Below are positions 1-7,673 of a stretch of DNA of 23,242 nucleotides, one piece after another. The DNA comes from an uncultured Oxalobacteraceae bacterium (GTDB lineage Bacteria > Pseudomonadota > Gammaproteobacteria > Burkholderiales > Burkholderiaceae). Position 1 is the first letter of the stretch. The number at the start of each line of letters is the position of its first letter. A program made the position numbers and the translations under genes. The notes beneath the pieces were generated by a model, which made no database searches, was not told where the DNA came from, and saw nothing but the letters and a program-made list of their open reading frames with translations. Location of the stretch: assembly GCA_946478765.1 (NCBI GenBank), contig CAMLDH010000018.1, forward strand, positions 1 through 23,242, written 5' to 3'.

Positions 1-47
1 GAGATAGACCTTGGTGACTGGAGTTCAGACGTGTGCTCTTCCGATCT
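1..47 (+). other. Illumina sequencing adapter (contaminant)
   Basis: Positions 14-47 match, base for base, the 34-nt Illumina multiplexing/TruSeq read-2 primer as I know it (begins GTGACTGGAGTTC, ends CTCTTCCGATCT). Positions 1-5 (GAGAT) match the last bases of the P7 oligo. Positions 6-13 (AGACCTTG) sit exactly where an 8-nt i7 index belongs. Genomic sequence starts at 48. Read on the + strand the adapter encodes the well-known artefact peptide VTGVQTCALPI. This is a library artefact kept at a contig end. Confidence 0.98.
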
Positions 48-622
48 TCCGGCATCAATTTCGGATGAGGATAAGAAGACAGACCTTTGCCATCGACTTC
101 GCGGCGGAAGTTGAGCAACTGCTCTTCGCTCAATCTGCCTTCCAGGAAGGCGCGCGCGTAAATGCCGGGCGAGGAGTGCCCCTGGATATACAGCAAATCG
201 CCGCCGTGGTCTGCGGTCGGCGCATGCCAAAAATGATTGAAGCCGATACCCAGCATATTGGCCAACGATGCGAAGCTGGAAATATGGCCGCCGAGATCGC
301 CATCGGCGCGGTTGGTCTTGACCACCATCGCCATCGCATTCCAGCGCATCCAGGAACGCAAGCGCTCTTCGTATTCGAGATTGCCGGGGCAGTGTTCACC
401 CAGATGGGCGGGAATAGTATTGACGTAGGCGGTATTGCTGGAAAACGGGATGTGCGCGCCGCGGCGGCGGGCCAGATCGACCATGCGCTCCATCAGATAG
501 TGCGCGCGCTCGGGACCCTCGGTTTCAATCACGGCTTCAAGCGCGTCGAGCCATTCTTGCGTTTCCATTACATCGGGATCGTTGGCGGCTTGCGCCATCA
601 CTTGGTCTAGCTGTGCTGACAT
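48..622 (-). CDS. aceE: Pyruvate dehydrogenase E1 component, N-terminal part (partial)
   Basis: This is the thiamine-diphosphate E1 subunit of the pyruvate dehydrogenase complex, which decarboxylates pyruvate and passes the acetyl group to lipoyl-E2. The visible 191 codons start MSAQLDQVMAQAANDPDVME. They include TQEWLDALEAVIETEG, then RMVDLARRRGAHIPFS, NTAYVNTIPAHLGEHCPGN and RWNAMAMVVKTNR, as in the N-terminus of the homodimeric bacterial E1p family. Full-length members have roughly 890-900 residues, so about a fifth is present. The frame is open into the adapter at 47, so the truncation is an assembly edge and not a broken gene. The ATG at 622-620 is preceded by AGGAGA at 634-629. The gene diverges from folD. 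The partners aceF and lpd would be expected beyond the left edge. Confidence 0.95.
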
Positions 623-716
623 GGTGCGTCTCCTGTTTGGTTACCTAACCGGCTTAGACATCGCGATCAGGTATTTTTTGAACAAATTTTTCGGCGATTG
701 TTTGGTTTACTAAAAT

Positions 717-744
717 ATTTTACCAGCACTTTACATCTTTTCAA
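717..744 (-). promoter_or_regulatory. Putative sigma70 promoter of aceE
   Basis: On the minus strand there is TTGAAA (744-739), a 16-bp spacer and TAAAAT (722-717), a good sigma70-type match. This predicts a 5' leader of about 90 nt before the aceE ATG at 622. The leader contains the palindrome GGTTACCTAACC at 639-650, just upstream of the Shine-Dalgarno, which could be an operator. This is prediction only. Confidence 0.5.
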
Positions 745-866
745 ATAGCGATATCAAATACCGCATTATGAAATTTCAGCAAAGGACAATGCCTCGAAAA
801 ATCCACTAAACCCGGCATAACATGATGAACTCGGACGTTTTGCACAGTTTCGCGGGGCGGTCGTCT

Positions 867-872
867 TATAAT
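867..872 (+). promoter_or_regulatory. Putative -10 box of the folD operon
   Basis: A perfect TATAAT lies 34 nt before the folD ATG. No good -35 hexamer sits 16-18 bp upstream. TTGCAC at 840-845 is 21 bp away, so the promoter may need an activator or the true -35 is weak. The rest of the 284-bp aceE-folD interval (623-906) is A+T-rich and shows no further gene. Confidence 0.4.
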
Positions 873-906
873 CTCAATTTAACCTGCATCCATTTCCACG
901 CCGACC

Positions 907-1752
907 ATGCCTGCACAACTGATCAACGGAACCCTGCTCTCTCAACAATTGCGTGCCGATGTCGCCAGACGCGCCGCCGCCCTCACTGCCAAAGGCAAAC
1001 AGCCGGGCCTGGCAGTCGTCCTCGTTGGCGACGATCCCGCCAGCCACGTGTATGTACGCAACAAGGTCAAGGCGTGCGCCGATGCCGGCTTTCACTCCGT
1101 TCTCGAAAAGTATGAGAGCACGCTATCTGAAGCGGAATTGCTCAAGCGCATCGATGCCCTGAACAAGGACCCTTTGATCCACGGCATCCTGGTGCAGATG
1201 CCTTTGCCGAAGCACATCGATCCGCACAAGGTAATCGAAGCGATCGCCACGCACAAGGATGTCGACGGCTACTCGGTGCTGAGCGCCGGCGAACTGTTGA
1301 CTGGCTTGCCCGGCTTTCGGCCATGCACGCCTTACGGCTGCATGAAGATGATCGAAAGCACCGGCTATGATTTGCGCGGCAAGCACGCGGTGGTCATCGG
1401 CCGCAGCAATACTGTCGGCAAACCGATGGCGCTGCTGCTATTGCAAGCCAACGCGACCGTCACCATATGCCATAGCGGCACTCCCGATCTGGCCTATCAC
1501 ACCCGCCAAGCCGATGTCGTCGTGGCCGCAGTCGGCCGGCGCAATACGCTGACCGGCGACATGATCAAACCCGGCGCGGTGGTAATCGATGTCGGCATCA
1601 ATCGTGATGACAACGGCAAGTTGTGCGGCGATGTCGATTTCGACAGCGCCAAGGAAGTGGCAGGCTACCTATCCCCGGTGCCGGGCGGCGTCGGACCCAT
1701 GACAATCACGATGCTTCTGGTGAATACCATTGAAGCTGCTGAAAGAACCTGA
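907..1752 (+). CDS. folD: Bifunctional methylenetetrahydrofolate dehydrogenase / methenyl-THF cyclohydrolase
   Basis: FolD interconverts 5,10-methylene-THF and 10-formyl-THF using NADP in the cytosol, feeding one-carbon units to purine and formyl-methionine synthesis. The 281-residue length is normal for the family. Visible signatures are [16 protein letters not shown] with the conserved Tyr49 and catalytic Lys53, [13 protein letters not shown] near residues 93-105, DVDGY, the NADP-binding stretch [12 protein letters not shown], and the C-terminal [14 protein letters not shown]. The ATG at 907 gives the family N-terminus ([14 protein letters not shown]). No clear Shine-Dalgarno is visible before it. 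The gene is the first of a co-directional run, and prlC starts 5 nt after its stop. Confidence 0.97.
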   Translation: MPAQLINGTLLSQQLRADVARRAAALTAKGKQPGLAVVLVGDDPASHVYVRNKVKACADAGFHSVLEKYESTLSEAELLKRIDALNKDPLIHGILVQMPLPKHIDPHKVIEAIATHKDVDGYSVLSAGELLTGLPGFRPCTPYGCMKMIESTGYDLRGKHAVVIGRSNTVGKPMALLLLQANATVTICHSGTPDLAYHTRQADVVVAAVGRRNTLTGDMIKPGAVVIDVGINRDDNGKLCGDVDFDSAKEVAGYLSPVPGGVGPMTITMLLVNTIEAAERT

Positions 1753-1757
1753 ACCTG

Positions 1758-3827
1758 ATGAACACGACACTATTGAATCCGTTGCTCGATTTTTCCGACC
1801 TGCCGCGCTTCGACGCCGTCAAGCCCGAACATGTGACACCCGCAATCGATACGCTGCTCGACCAGAACCGTGCCGTCGTGACGCAACTGGAAGCACCGTC
1901 AGCGCAAGTGACGTGGGCCGATTTTGTCGAACCCTTGGAAAGGGTCACCGAAAAACTGGGTCGCGCATGGGGCATCGTCGGCCACTTGAACGCCGTGGTC
2001 GACACGCCGGAATTGCGCGCCGCGTACAATGAAAATCTGCCGAAGGTGACCGAGTTCTGGACCGAACTGTCGCAAAATCTCGCGCTGTTCCAAAAGTACA
2101 AGGCGCTCAGCGCCAGTCCGGAATACGCAACGCTTTCCGCGCCGCGCAAGAAAATCATCGAAAATGCGTTGCGCGATTTTCGTCTGGGTGGCGCAGAATT
2201 GTCGGACGAGAAAAAGCAGCGTTTTGCGGACATCCAGGAAAAGCAGGCCGCGTTATCGACCCGGTTTTCCGAAAACGTGCTGGATGCCACCAACGACTAT
2301 GCGCTCTTTATTGAAGACGAATCGGAACTGGCCGGCTTGCCGGATGACGCCAAACAGGCAGCCCGTGCCGCTGCAGACAAAGACGGCAAGTCCGGCCATA
2401 AATTCACGCTGCACTTTCCCTCCTACTTCCCGATCCTGCAATACGCGGACAAGCGCGCATTGCGCGAGACGATCTATCGCGCCAATACAACCAAGGCGTC
2501 CGAACTGGGCGCCAAACCGGAATGGGACAATACGCAAAATATCGTCGAACTTTTAAAGCTGCGCAACGAAGAAGCGAAACTGCTGGATTACAAAAATTTT
2601 GCGGAAGTGTCGCTGGTGCCGAAGATGGCGCAAACGCCGGAGCAGGTGATCGGCTTCCTGGAAGACTTGGCGCAGCGCGCGCGGCCATATGCGGAAAATG
2701 ACTTGGCCGAACTGCGCGCATTCGCACAAAAAGAACTCGGCATCGACACGCTGGAAGCATGGGATATCACCTATGCATCCGAAAAACTGCGCGAACGGCG
2801 TTATGCGTTTTCGGAACAGGAAGTCAAACAATACTTCCCTGAGCAAAAGGTCATCGACGGCTTGTTCCGCGTGGTACAGACTTTGTTTTCGGTGGACATC
2901 AAACCGGACACGGCGCCGACCTGGCACAAGGATGTGAAGTTCTTCCGCATCGAAAGAAACGGCCAACTGATCGGCCAGTTTTACCTGGATCTGTACGCGC
3001 GCAGCGGCAAACGCGGCGGCGCCTGGATGGACGATGCGCGCGGCCGCCGCAAGACGCCCGAGGGTGTGCAAACACCGGTCGCTTATCTGACCTGCAATTT
3101 CACCGAACCCGCGGTCATCGACGGCAAGACCAAACCGGCGCTGTTCACGCACGATGAAGTCATTACGCTGTTCCACGAATTCGGCCATGGTTTGCACCAC
3201 ATGCTCACGCAAGTCGAGGAACTCGGCGTTTCCGGCATCTCGGGCGTGGAATGGGATGCGGTCGAACTGCCGTCGCAATTCATGGAAAATTTTTGCTGGG
3301 AATGGGATGTGCTGCAGCACATGACCGCGCATGCAGAAACGGGAGCGACACTACCACGCGCGCTGTTCGACAAGATGATCGCGGCCAAGAATTTTCAGTC
3401 CGGTTTGCAGACCTTGCGTCAAGTGGAATTCTCCTTACTCGATATGCACTTGCACTTCGACTATGATCCATCCGGCATGAAGACCGTGCAGGATCTGGTG
3501 GGTGAAGTGCGCCATCGATTTGCGGTCTTGACTCCACCGGCGTTCAACCGTTTTCAGCATTCGTTCGGCCACATCTTCGCGGGCGGTTATGCCGCCGGTT
3601 ACTATAGTTACAAGTGGGCGGAAGTGTTGTCGGCCGATGCCTATAGCGCATTCGAAGAAGCCAGTGCGACTTGCGGCAATATCCTGATGTCGGAAACCGG
3701 CCAAAAATTTCAGCAGGAAATCCTGGCAATGGGCGGCTCGCGTCCTGCGATTGAATCGTTCAAGGCATTCCGCGGCAGAGAACCGAGTATTGATGCGCTG
3801 CTGCGCCACAGCGGCATGACATCCTGA
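1758..3827 (+). CDS. prlC: Oligopeptidase A, M3 family zinc metallopeptidase
   Basis: This is a cytosolic thimet-like oligopeptidase that degrades short peptides, including cleaved signal peptides in E. coli. The 689 residues match the usual ~680 of OpdA/PrlC. The zinc motif HEFGH is at residues 473-477 (His473 and His477 as ligands, Glu474 catalytic). The third ligand is most likely Glu503 in WDAVELPSQFMENFCWEW. The N-terminal half is helical, with NPLLDFSDLPRFDAVKPEHV at the start as in OpdA. The start lies 5 nt after the folD stop, so the two are probably co-transcribed. No signal peptide is visible. Confidence 0.95.
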   Translation: MNTTLLNPLLDFSDLPRFDAVKPEHVTPAIDTLLDQNRAVVTQLEAPSAQVTWADFVEPLERVTEKLGRAWGIVGHLNAVVDTPELRAAYNENLPKVTEFWTELSQNLALFQKYKALSASPEYATLSAPRKKIIENALRDFRLGGAELSDEKKQRFADIQEKQAALSTRFSENVLDATNDYALFIEDESELAGLPDDAKQAARAAADKDGKSGHKFTLHFPSYFPILQYADKRALRETIYRANTTKASELGAKPEWDNTQNIVELLKLRNEEAKLLDYKNFAEVSLVPKMAQTPEQVIGFLEDLAQRARPYAENDLAELRAFAQKELGIDTLEAWDITYASEKLRERRYAFSEQEVKQYFPEQKVIDGLFRVVQTLFSVDIKPDTAPTWHKDVKFFRIERNGQLIGQFYLDLYARSGKRGGAWMDDARGRRKTPEGVQTPVAYLTCNFTEPAVIDGKTKPALFTHDEVITLFHEFGHGLHHMLTQVEELGVSGISGVEWDAVELPSQFMENFCWEWDVLQHMTAHAETGATLPRALFDKMIAAKNFQSGLQTLRQVEFSLLDMHLHFDYDPSGMKTVQDLVGEVRHRFAVLTPPAFNRFQHSFGHIFAGGYAAGYYSYKWAEVLSADAYSAFEEASATCGNILMSETGQKFQQEILAMGGSRPAIESFKAFRGREPSIDALLRHSGMTS

Positions 3828-3849
3828 ATATCCTTACGTGGGAATAAAT

Positions 3850-4473
3850 ATGAGACCACATGCGTTACCGTTATTGTTGCTGATGTGCGCAGCAAGTGCG
3901 CATGCGCAATTGTATAAATGGGTCGGACCGGATGGCAAAGTGACATACAGCGATACGCCGCCGCCCTCCTCTGCCAAACAGGTCGAAACCAGACCGGTGG
4001 GCGGCGGCGGAAGCGATGGCGCCGATCTTCCCTATGCATTGGCGGAAGCGGTCAAAAACCATCCGGTGACGCTCTACACCACGGCCAACTGCGATGCCTG
4101 CGATACAGGACGCAAACTGCTTAATACCCGCGGCATTCCGTTTTCGGAAAAAACCGTCAGCAGCAACGACGATTTGGTGCGACTGAAGCAGGCGGGCGGC
4201 GACGCGCATCTGCCATTCCTGACAGTCGGACGCAATAAGCAACAGGGATTCGAATCCGATGCATGGAACAACCTGCTGACGATCGCCGGTTATCCCGATG
4301 CCAACATGCTGCCAAAAACCTATCGCCATCCCCAAGCAATCTCTGCGGCGCCGAAAGCGGTAACGAGCAAACCGGAAAAGCCGGCAAACGGCGAAACAGG
4401 TGCGACCGCCAAACCCAATAGCGTGGAACTCCCGCCGGCCACCGGCAATGCGCCGCCCGGGTTTCGTTTTTGA
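3850..4473 (+). CDS. Exported DUF4124 / glutaredoxin-like protein
   Basis: The 207-residue protein starts with a signal peptide (MRPHALPLLLLMCAASAHA, predicted cleavage before Gln20). A DUF4124 segment follows (LYKWVGPDGKVTYSDTPPP), then a glutaredoxin/thioredoxin-like domain beginning VTLYTTANCDACDTGRKLL, with the CxxC cysteines at residues 81 and 84. A conserved-looking LPFLTVG supplies the cis-Pro of the fold. The C-terminal ~50 residues are low-complexity and rich in Pro, Ala and Lys. An in-frame GTG at 3838 exists, but the ATG at 3850 has a TGGGA element just upstream and gives the better signal peptide. The domain pairing predicts periplasmic thiol-disulfide or metal-related work; the substrate is unknown. 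It follows prlC by 22 nt. Confidence 0.85.
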   Translation: MRPHALPLLLLMCAASAHAQLYKWVGPDGKVTYSDTPPPSSAKQVETRPVGGGGSDGADLPYALAEAVKNHPVTLYTTANCDACDTGRKLLNTRGIPFSEKTVSSNDDLVRLKQAGGDAHLPFLTVGRNKQQGFESDAWNNLLTIAGYPDANMLPKTYRHPQAISAAPKAVTSKPEKPANGETGATAKPNSVELPPATGNAPPGFRF

Positions 4474-4559
4474 TTGAAATGATCAAGTTCGCCGAGTTTG
4501 CCGGGCTGCGATCGACGCGCAAGCAATGCAACTGATCCGGATTCCTTATTCTTCATCCC

Positions 4560-4985
4560 ATGACCCGTATCGACTTTCACAGTAACGTCCCCGACAAGAT
4601 CGTCTATGCCTGCCGCCTGGTGCGCAAGGCGCGCGCCGCCGATTGCCAAATCGTATTGCTGGCCGCGGACCGCAGCCATCTGGCGGCATTGGATGAAGCG
4701 CTCTGGACATTTTCCGAACAGGATTTCTTGCCGCATGTGATCGCAGGCGATGCCTTGGCTGCGCAAACGCCGGTCGTGCTGACCGACAACGATGCAGTGG
4801 AATTGCCCCACCACCAGATTTTGATCAATCTCTCTGGAACGACACCCAATCATTTCGCGCGATTCGAACGCATGTTTGAAATCATCTCATCCGATGACAC
4901 GGACAAGATGGCGGGACGCGAGCGCTATCGTTTCTATCAGCAACGTGGTTATCCATTGACTCACTTTGTCGCCGAAAAATCATGA
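4560..4985 (+). CDS. holC: DNA polymerase III chi subunit
   Basis: HolC (chi) is the clamp-loader accessory subunit that links the psi-containing complex to single-stranded DNA-binding protein at the replication fork. The 141 residues start MTRIDFHSNVPDKIVYACRL, the typical chi N-terminus. They continue with KARAADCQIVLLAADRSHL, DEALWTFSEQDFLPH, TPVVLTDN and the RFERMFEIIS and RYRFYQQRGYPLTHF segments, all in family order. The gene lies 86 nt after the glutaredoxin-like gene, with no terminator visible between them. Its last 4 bases overlap the next ATG, suggesting translational coupling. Confidence 0.93.
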   Translation: MTRIDFHSNVPDKIVYACRLVRKARAADCQIVLLAADRSHLAALDEALWTFSEQDFLPHVIAGDALAAQTPVVLTDNDAVELPHHQILINLSGTTPNHFARFERMFEIISSDDTDKMAGRERYRFYQQRGYPLTHFVAEKS

Positions 4986-5389
4986 ACAACCCCAAGTTCG
5001 ATGCCGGCATTCCTGTTCTTACCGAAGTTATTGCCCCCCCTGCCGAGAGGGATGTTTCTGACAACGTCGTCACAGTCCCGCCCCAGACAGCCGTAAAACC
5101 ACCGCAAGAAGCGCTTGTATCAGGCCAAACCTCCATCGCTGAACACTTGACCGTCGCGCAATTGCGCCATATCGAAAATGAGGTCATGGAAAATGTGTTG
5201 CATCAACTGCTCGGTCGGATTGATTTTGTTCTGGAGCAACGTGTCAGGGACAGCTTGGCCGATGTATTGCAAACAACTGTGGGAAGCTTGGCGACGGAAA
5301 TACGGCAAGGATTGCGACAAACACTGGAAGACGTGATTGCACGCGCGGTAGCACAAGAGATCACGCGATTGCAAACAACAAAAAAGTAA
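4982..5389 (+). CDS. Small hypothetical protein coupled to holC
   Basis: The 135-residue protein overlaps the holC stop in an ATGA junction. Residues 1-50 are Pro/Val/Glu-rich and probably disordered (VTVPPQTAVKPPQEA). Residues from about 52 on are strongly helical and amphipathic (EHLTVAQLRHIENEVMENV, then LGRIDFVLEQRVRDSLADVL and TEIRQGLRQTLEDVIARAVA), suggesting a coiled-coil or oligomerisation module. No catalytic motif and no membrane segment are seen. Proteins with this layout occur next to holC in Burkholderiales (possibly the DUF2486 family, from memory and unchecked). Its function is unknown; the position suggests a replication or nucleoid link, but that is only guilt by association. 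Confidence 0.75.
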   Translation: MNNPKFDAGIPVLTEVIAPPAERDVSDNVVTVPPQTAVKPPQEALVSGQTSIAEHLTVAQLRHIENEVMENVLHQLLGRIDFVLEQRVRDSLADVLQTTVGSLATEIRQGLRQTLEDVIARAVAQEITRLQTTKK

Positions 5390-5408
5390 ATTTTTTCTCT
5401 ACTTTTTA

Positions 5409-5447
5409 TATTTTCAAACAAAATTAAAGAAACTCTGTTTGAAAATA
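5409..5447. promoter_or_regulatory. 12-bp perfect inverted repeat upstream of dadA
   Basis: TATTTTCAAACA (5409-5420) and TGTTTGAAAATA (5436-5447) are perfect inverted copies separated by 15 nt, in a very A+T-rich block. A -10-like TACAAT at 5494-5499 has no good -35, and the repeat lies about 50-85 bp upstream of it, where an activator such as an Lrp-family protein would bind. It could also fold as a weak terminator for the holC operon, but no adjoining T-run makes this convincing. Confidence 0.45.
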
Positions 5448-5526
5448 AAATTTTTCTCTGCATCATTGAATACATAAACAATCCGGAACTTTCTACAATC
5501 ACGGTCATTGGATAATGGAGATTGTC

Positions 5527-6843
5527 ATGAAAGTTATCGTATTGGGTTCGGGTATTATCGGTACTGCTTCTGCATGGTTTTTAAATAAAGCGGGACATGA
5601 CGTCACCGTGATCGAACGTCAACCTGGCGCCGCGCAAGAAACTAGTTTTGCCAATGGCTGCCAGATTTCGGTATCGCATGCCGAACCGTGGGCCAATCCA
5701 TCGGCGCCAATGAAAGTGCTGAAATGGCTGGGCCAGGAAGATGCGCCTCTGCTGTATCGTTTCCGTCCCGAGTGGCTGCAGTGGCGCTGGGGCCTGCATT
5801 TTCTGCGTGAATGCACACCGGGCCGCACTGCAGACAATATCCGTCAAATCGTCGCCATTTCCGAATACAGCCGGCAAACCCTGCAGGCCGTGCGTGCCGA
5901 AACCGGCGTTGACTACGATTGCTTGACACGCGGCATCCTGCATTTCTATACCGACAAAAAAGATTTCGAAGAGTCCTTGCCGGCCGCCAAGCTGATGCGT
6001 GATCTCGGTTGCCCGCGCGACTCGATCGGTGCCGATGAAGTGGTCCGGATCGAACCGGCGCTTGCCCGAATCCGCGACAAGATTGTCGGTGGCGATTTCA
6101 CCGCGACCGACGAATCGGGCGACGTCTACAAGTTCACCAGCGGTCTGGCGAAAAAAGCCGCCGAGGCTGGCGTCGACTTTCAATTCAACACCACCGTTAC
6201 ACGCTTGCTGACCGAAGGTACCGGCGCGTCTGCGAAGATCACCGGCGTGGAAATCATCAATCCCGATGGCCGTCACCAGGTATTGCGCGCCGATGCGTTT
6301 GTGATGGCGATGGGCAGCTTCTCGGTGCCGCTGGTCAAACCCTTGGGCATCGACTTGATGATTTATCCGGGCAAAGGGTATTCCGCGACGTACCAGATTA
6401 CCAATCCGGATGCGGCGCCATCGGTCTCATTGACCGATGATGGCTACAAGCTGGTGGTATCTCGCCTGGGTGACCGGCTGCGGGTTGCCGGCACGTGCGA
6501 ACTGAACGGCTATACGCGTGAATTGAACACCACCCGCTGTGAAGCAATCACGCGCCGCACGCGCGAGTTGTTCCCGCAAGCCTGCGACTATGAAAACCCG
6601 ACTTACTGGACGGGCTTGCGGCCATTGACGCCGTCGAATGTGCCTTACATCGGCAAGACGCGCTTCAGCAATCTGTTCCTGAATACCGGCCACGGCACAC
6701 TCGGCTGGACCATGGGCTGCGGCTCGGGTCGCGCGATCGCCGACATCGTGTCGGGCCGCCAACCCGAAGTCGATTTCGCCTTTACCGGCATGCCGCGCCG
6801 CAGCCCCAATCATGCAAATGCACCACGTCCTGCCCAAGCATAA
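5527..6843 (+). CDS. dadA: D-amino acid dehydrogenase, FAD-dependent
   Basis: DadA oxidatively deaminates D-amino acids, classically D-alanine in L-alanine catabolism, and passes electrons to the respiratory chain at the inner membrane. The 438-residue protein starts MKVIVLGSGIIGTASAWFL, with the FAD-binding GSGIIG at residues 7-12 followed by an acidic end (VIER). Other family segments are SFANGCQISVSHAEPWANP, the FTATDESGDVYKF stretch and the C-terminal GLRPLTPSNVPYIG and NTGHGTLGWTMGCGSGRA. An in-frame ATG at 5515 exists, but GGAG at 5517-5520 lies 6 nt before the ATG at 5527, which decides the start. An intrinsic terminator follows, and an Lrp-family regulator faces it, the usual dad context. 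Confidence 0.93.
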   Translation: MKVIVLGSGIIGTASAWFLNKAGHDVTVIERQPGAAQETSFANGCQISVSHAEPWANPSAPMKVLKWLGQEDAPLLYRFRPEWLQWRWGLHFLRECTPGRTADNIRQIVAISEYSRQTLQAVRAETGVDYDCLTRGILHFYTDKKDFEESLPAAKLMRDLGCPRDSIGADEVVRIEPALARIRDKIVGGDFTATDESGDVYKFTSGLAKKAAEAGVDFQFNTTVTRLLTEGTGASAKITGVEIINPDGRHQVLRADAFVMAMGSFSVPLVKPLGIDLMIYPGKGYSATYQITNPDAAPSVSLTDDGYKLVVSRLGDRLRVAGTCELNGYTRELNTTRCEAITRRTRELFPQACDYENPTYWTGLRPLTPSNVPYIGKTRFSNLFLNTGHGTLGWTMGCGSGRAIADIVSGRQPEVDFAFTGMPRRSPNHANAPRPAQA

Positions 6844-6865
6844 GTAGCGCAAAACACCGCACGAT

Positions 6866-6904
6866 GAAGGCCAATACGTCAAACATGTATTGGCCTTCTT
6901 TTTT
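6866..6904 (+). terminator. Rho-independent terminator of dadA
   Basis: A perfect 12-bp stem (GAAGGCCAATAC at 6866-6877 with its complement at 6887-6898) and a 9-nt loop are followed by six T (6899-6904). It starts 22 nt after the dadA stop. The 6905-7019 stretch beyond it shows nothing I can support. Confidence 0.92.
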
Positions 6905-7019
6905 AGCTTTTCAATAAACGCAATTCAGCAAGATATTTGAAGATATGTGCTTGCTTATGTCATCCGCTTACTTCAACACCGCGTTACAGGCAGAAGGAAT
7001 AAAAAAAACAGATTCCGAT

Positions 7020-7529
7020 TCACTTGGCAACACGTACTTGTACTGTAGGCGCTTTTTCATCGAAGGCGATGCGGGTGGCAAATTTTGCACGCTTCATCGG
7101 AAAGCGGGATTGGAAGTGGCGCACGTTGCCTGACCCGGAAATGACACGCCGTACAAACTGATAATAAGCATCCATGTCGATCACGTGCACGACCAGGAAA
7201 TAATCGTAGTCGCCGGACACGAAATAACACTGCATGACTTCCGCTTCTTTGGACATGCGCGCTTCGAATTCCTGCATGTGTTCATCGGATTGGTTGTTCA
7301 ATGAAACTTCAAGAAAGGCCAGCATGCCGTATCCAAGCGCAAAAGGATCGACCATCGCGACATCGGCGCTGATAATGCCCGCTTCGCGCAAGTCGCGGAT
7401 GCGGCGCAAACAGGTGGGCTGGGAAATATGCACTTTGTCGGCCAAGGTGCGCGTCGGGGTTTGATTATCCCTCTGCAGGAGATTCAAAAGCTTGCGGTCA
7501 ACTTTATCAAGAGCATGGAATTTGGGCAT
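7020..7529 (-). CDS. Lrp/AsnC family transcriptional regulator
   Basis: This is a feast/famine-type DNA-binding regulator responding to amino acids. From the ATG at 7529 it has 169 residues, about the size of Lrp. The N-terminal helix-turn-helix spans roughly residues 10-55 (ALDKVDRKLLNLLQRDNQ, then TRTLADKVHISQPTCLRRIR). The RAM effector domain follows (MLAFLEVSLNN, then VMQCYFVSGDYDYFLVVHV). An in-frame GTG at 7562 adds 11 residues and has AAAGAG upstream. The ATG start fits family length better but has no obvious Shine-Dalgarno, so the start is uncertain. It lies between convergent dadA and the divergent binding-protein gene, so it likely controls one or both. Confidence 0.92.
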   Translation of the reverse strand: MPKFHALDKVDRKLLNLLQRDNQTPTRTLADKVHISQPTCLRRIRDLREAGIISADVAMVDPFALGYGMLAFLEVSLNNQSDEHMQEFEARMSKEAEVMQCYFVSGDYDYFLVVHVIDMDAYYQFVRRVISGSGNVRHFQSRFPMKRAKFATRIAFDEKAPTVQVRVAK

Positions 7530-7606
7530 ATAAAAATCGTGGAAAGTTGAAAAAAACCGCACAAAAACTCTTTGCGAACCGTTTTTTCTGTTGTACCGTC
7601 TGCTTG

Positions 7607-7621
7607 TTCAGAAATACTGAA
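7607..7621. promoter_or_regulatory. Palindrome in the lrp-binding protein intergenic region
   Basis: TTCAGAAATACTGAA is a perfect 5-5-5 inverted repeat about midway between the divergent start codons at 7529 and 7674. Its core CAG-N5-CTG resembles the YAG...CTR ends of Lrp sites but with shorter spacing. It is a candidate operator for autoregulation or control of the transporter gene. No confident promoter hexamers were found for either gene. Confidence 0.35.
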
Positions 7622-7673
7622 TAGGTGAGTGTTGCAGTTACCTTGTTTTTTTTCAATCCTTAGGAGGAAATTT

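Noticed and set aside
11..610. 199-codon + strand frame at the left end
   Set aside because: It begins in adapter sequence and then runs antisense to aceE, whose protein is clearly recognisable on the minus strand.
2553..3332. 259-codon minus-strand frame inside prlC
   Set aside because: Antisense to a full-length M3 peptidase with an intact zinc motif; no independent features.
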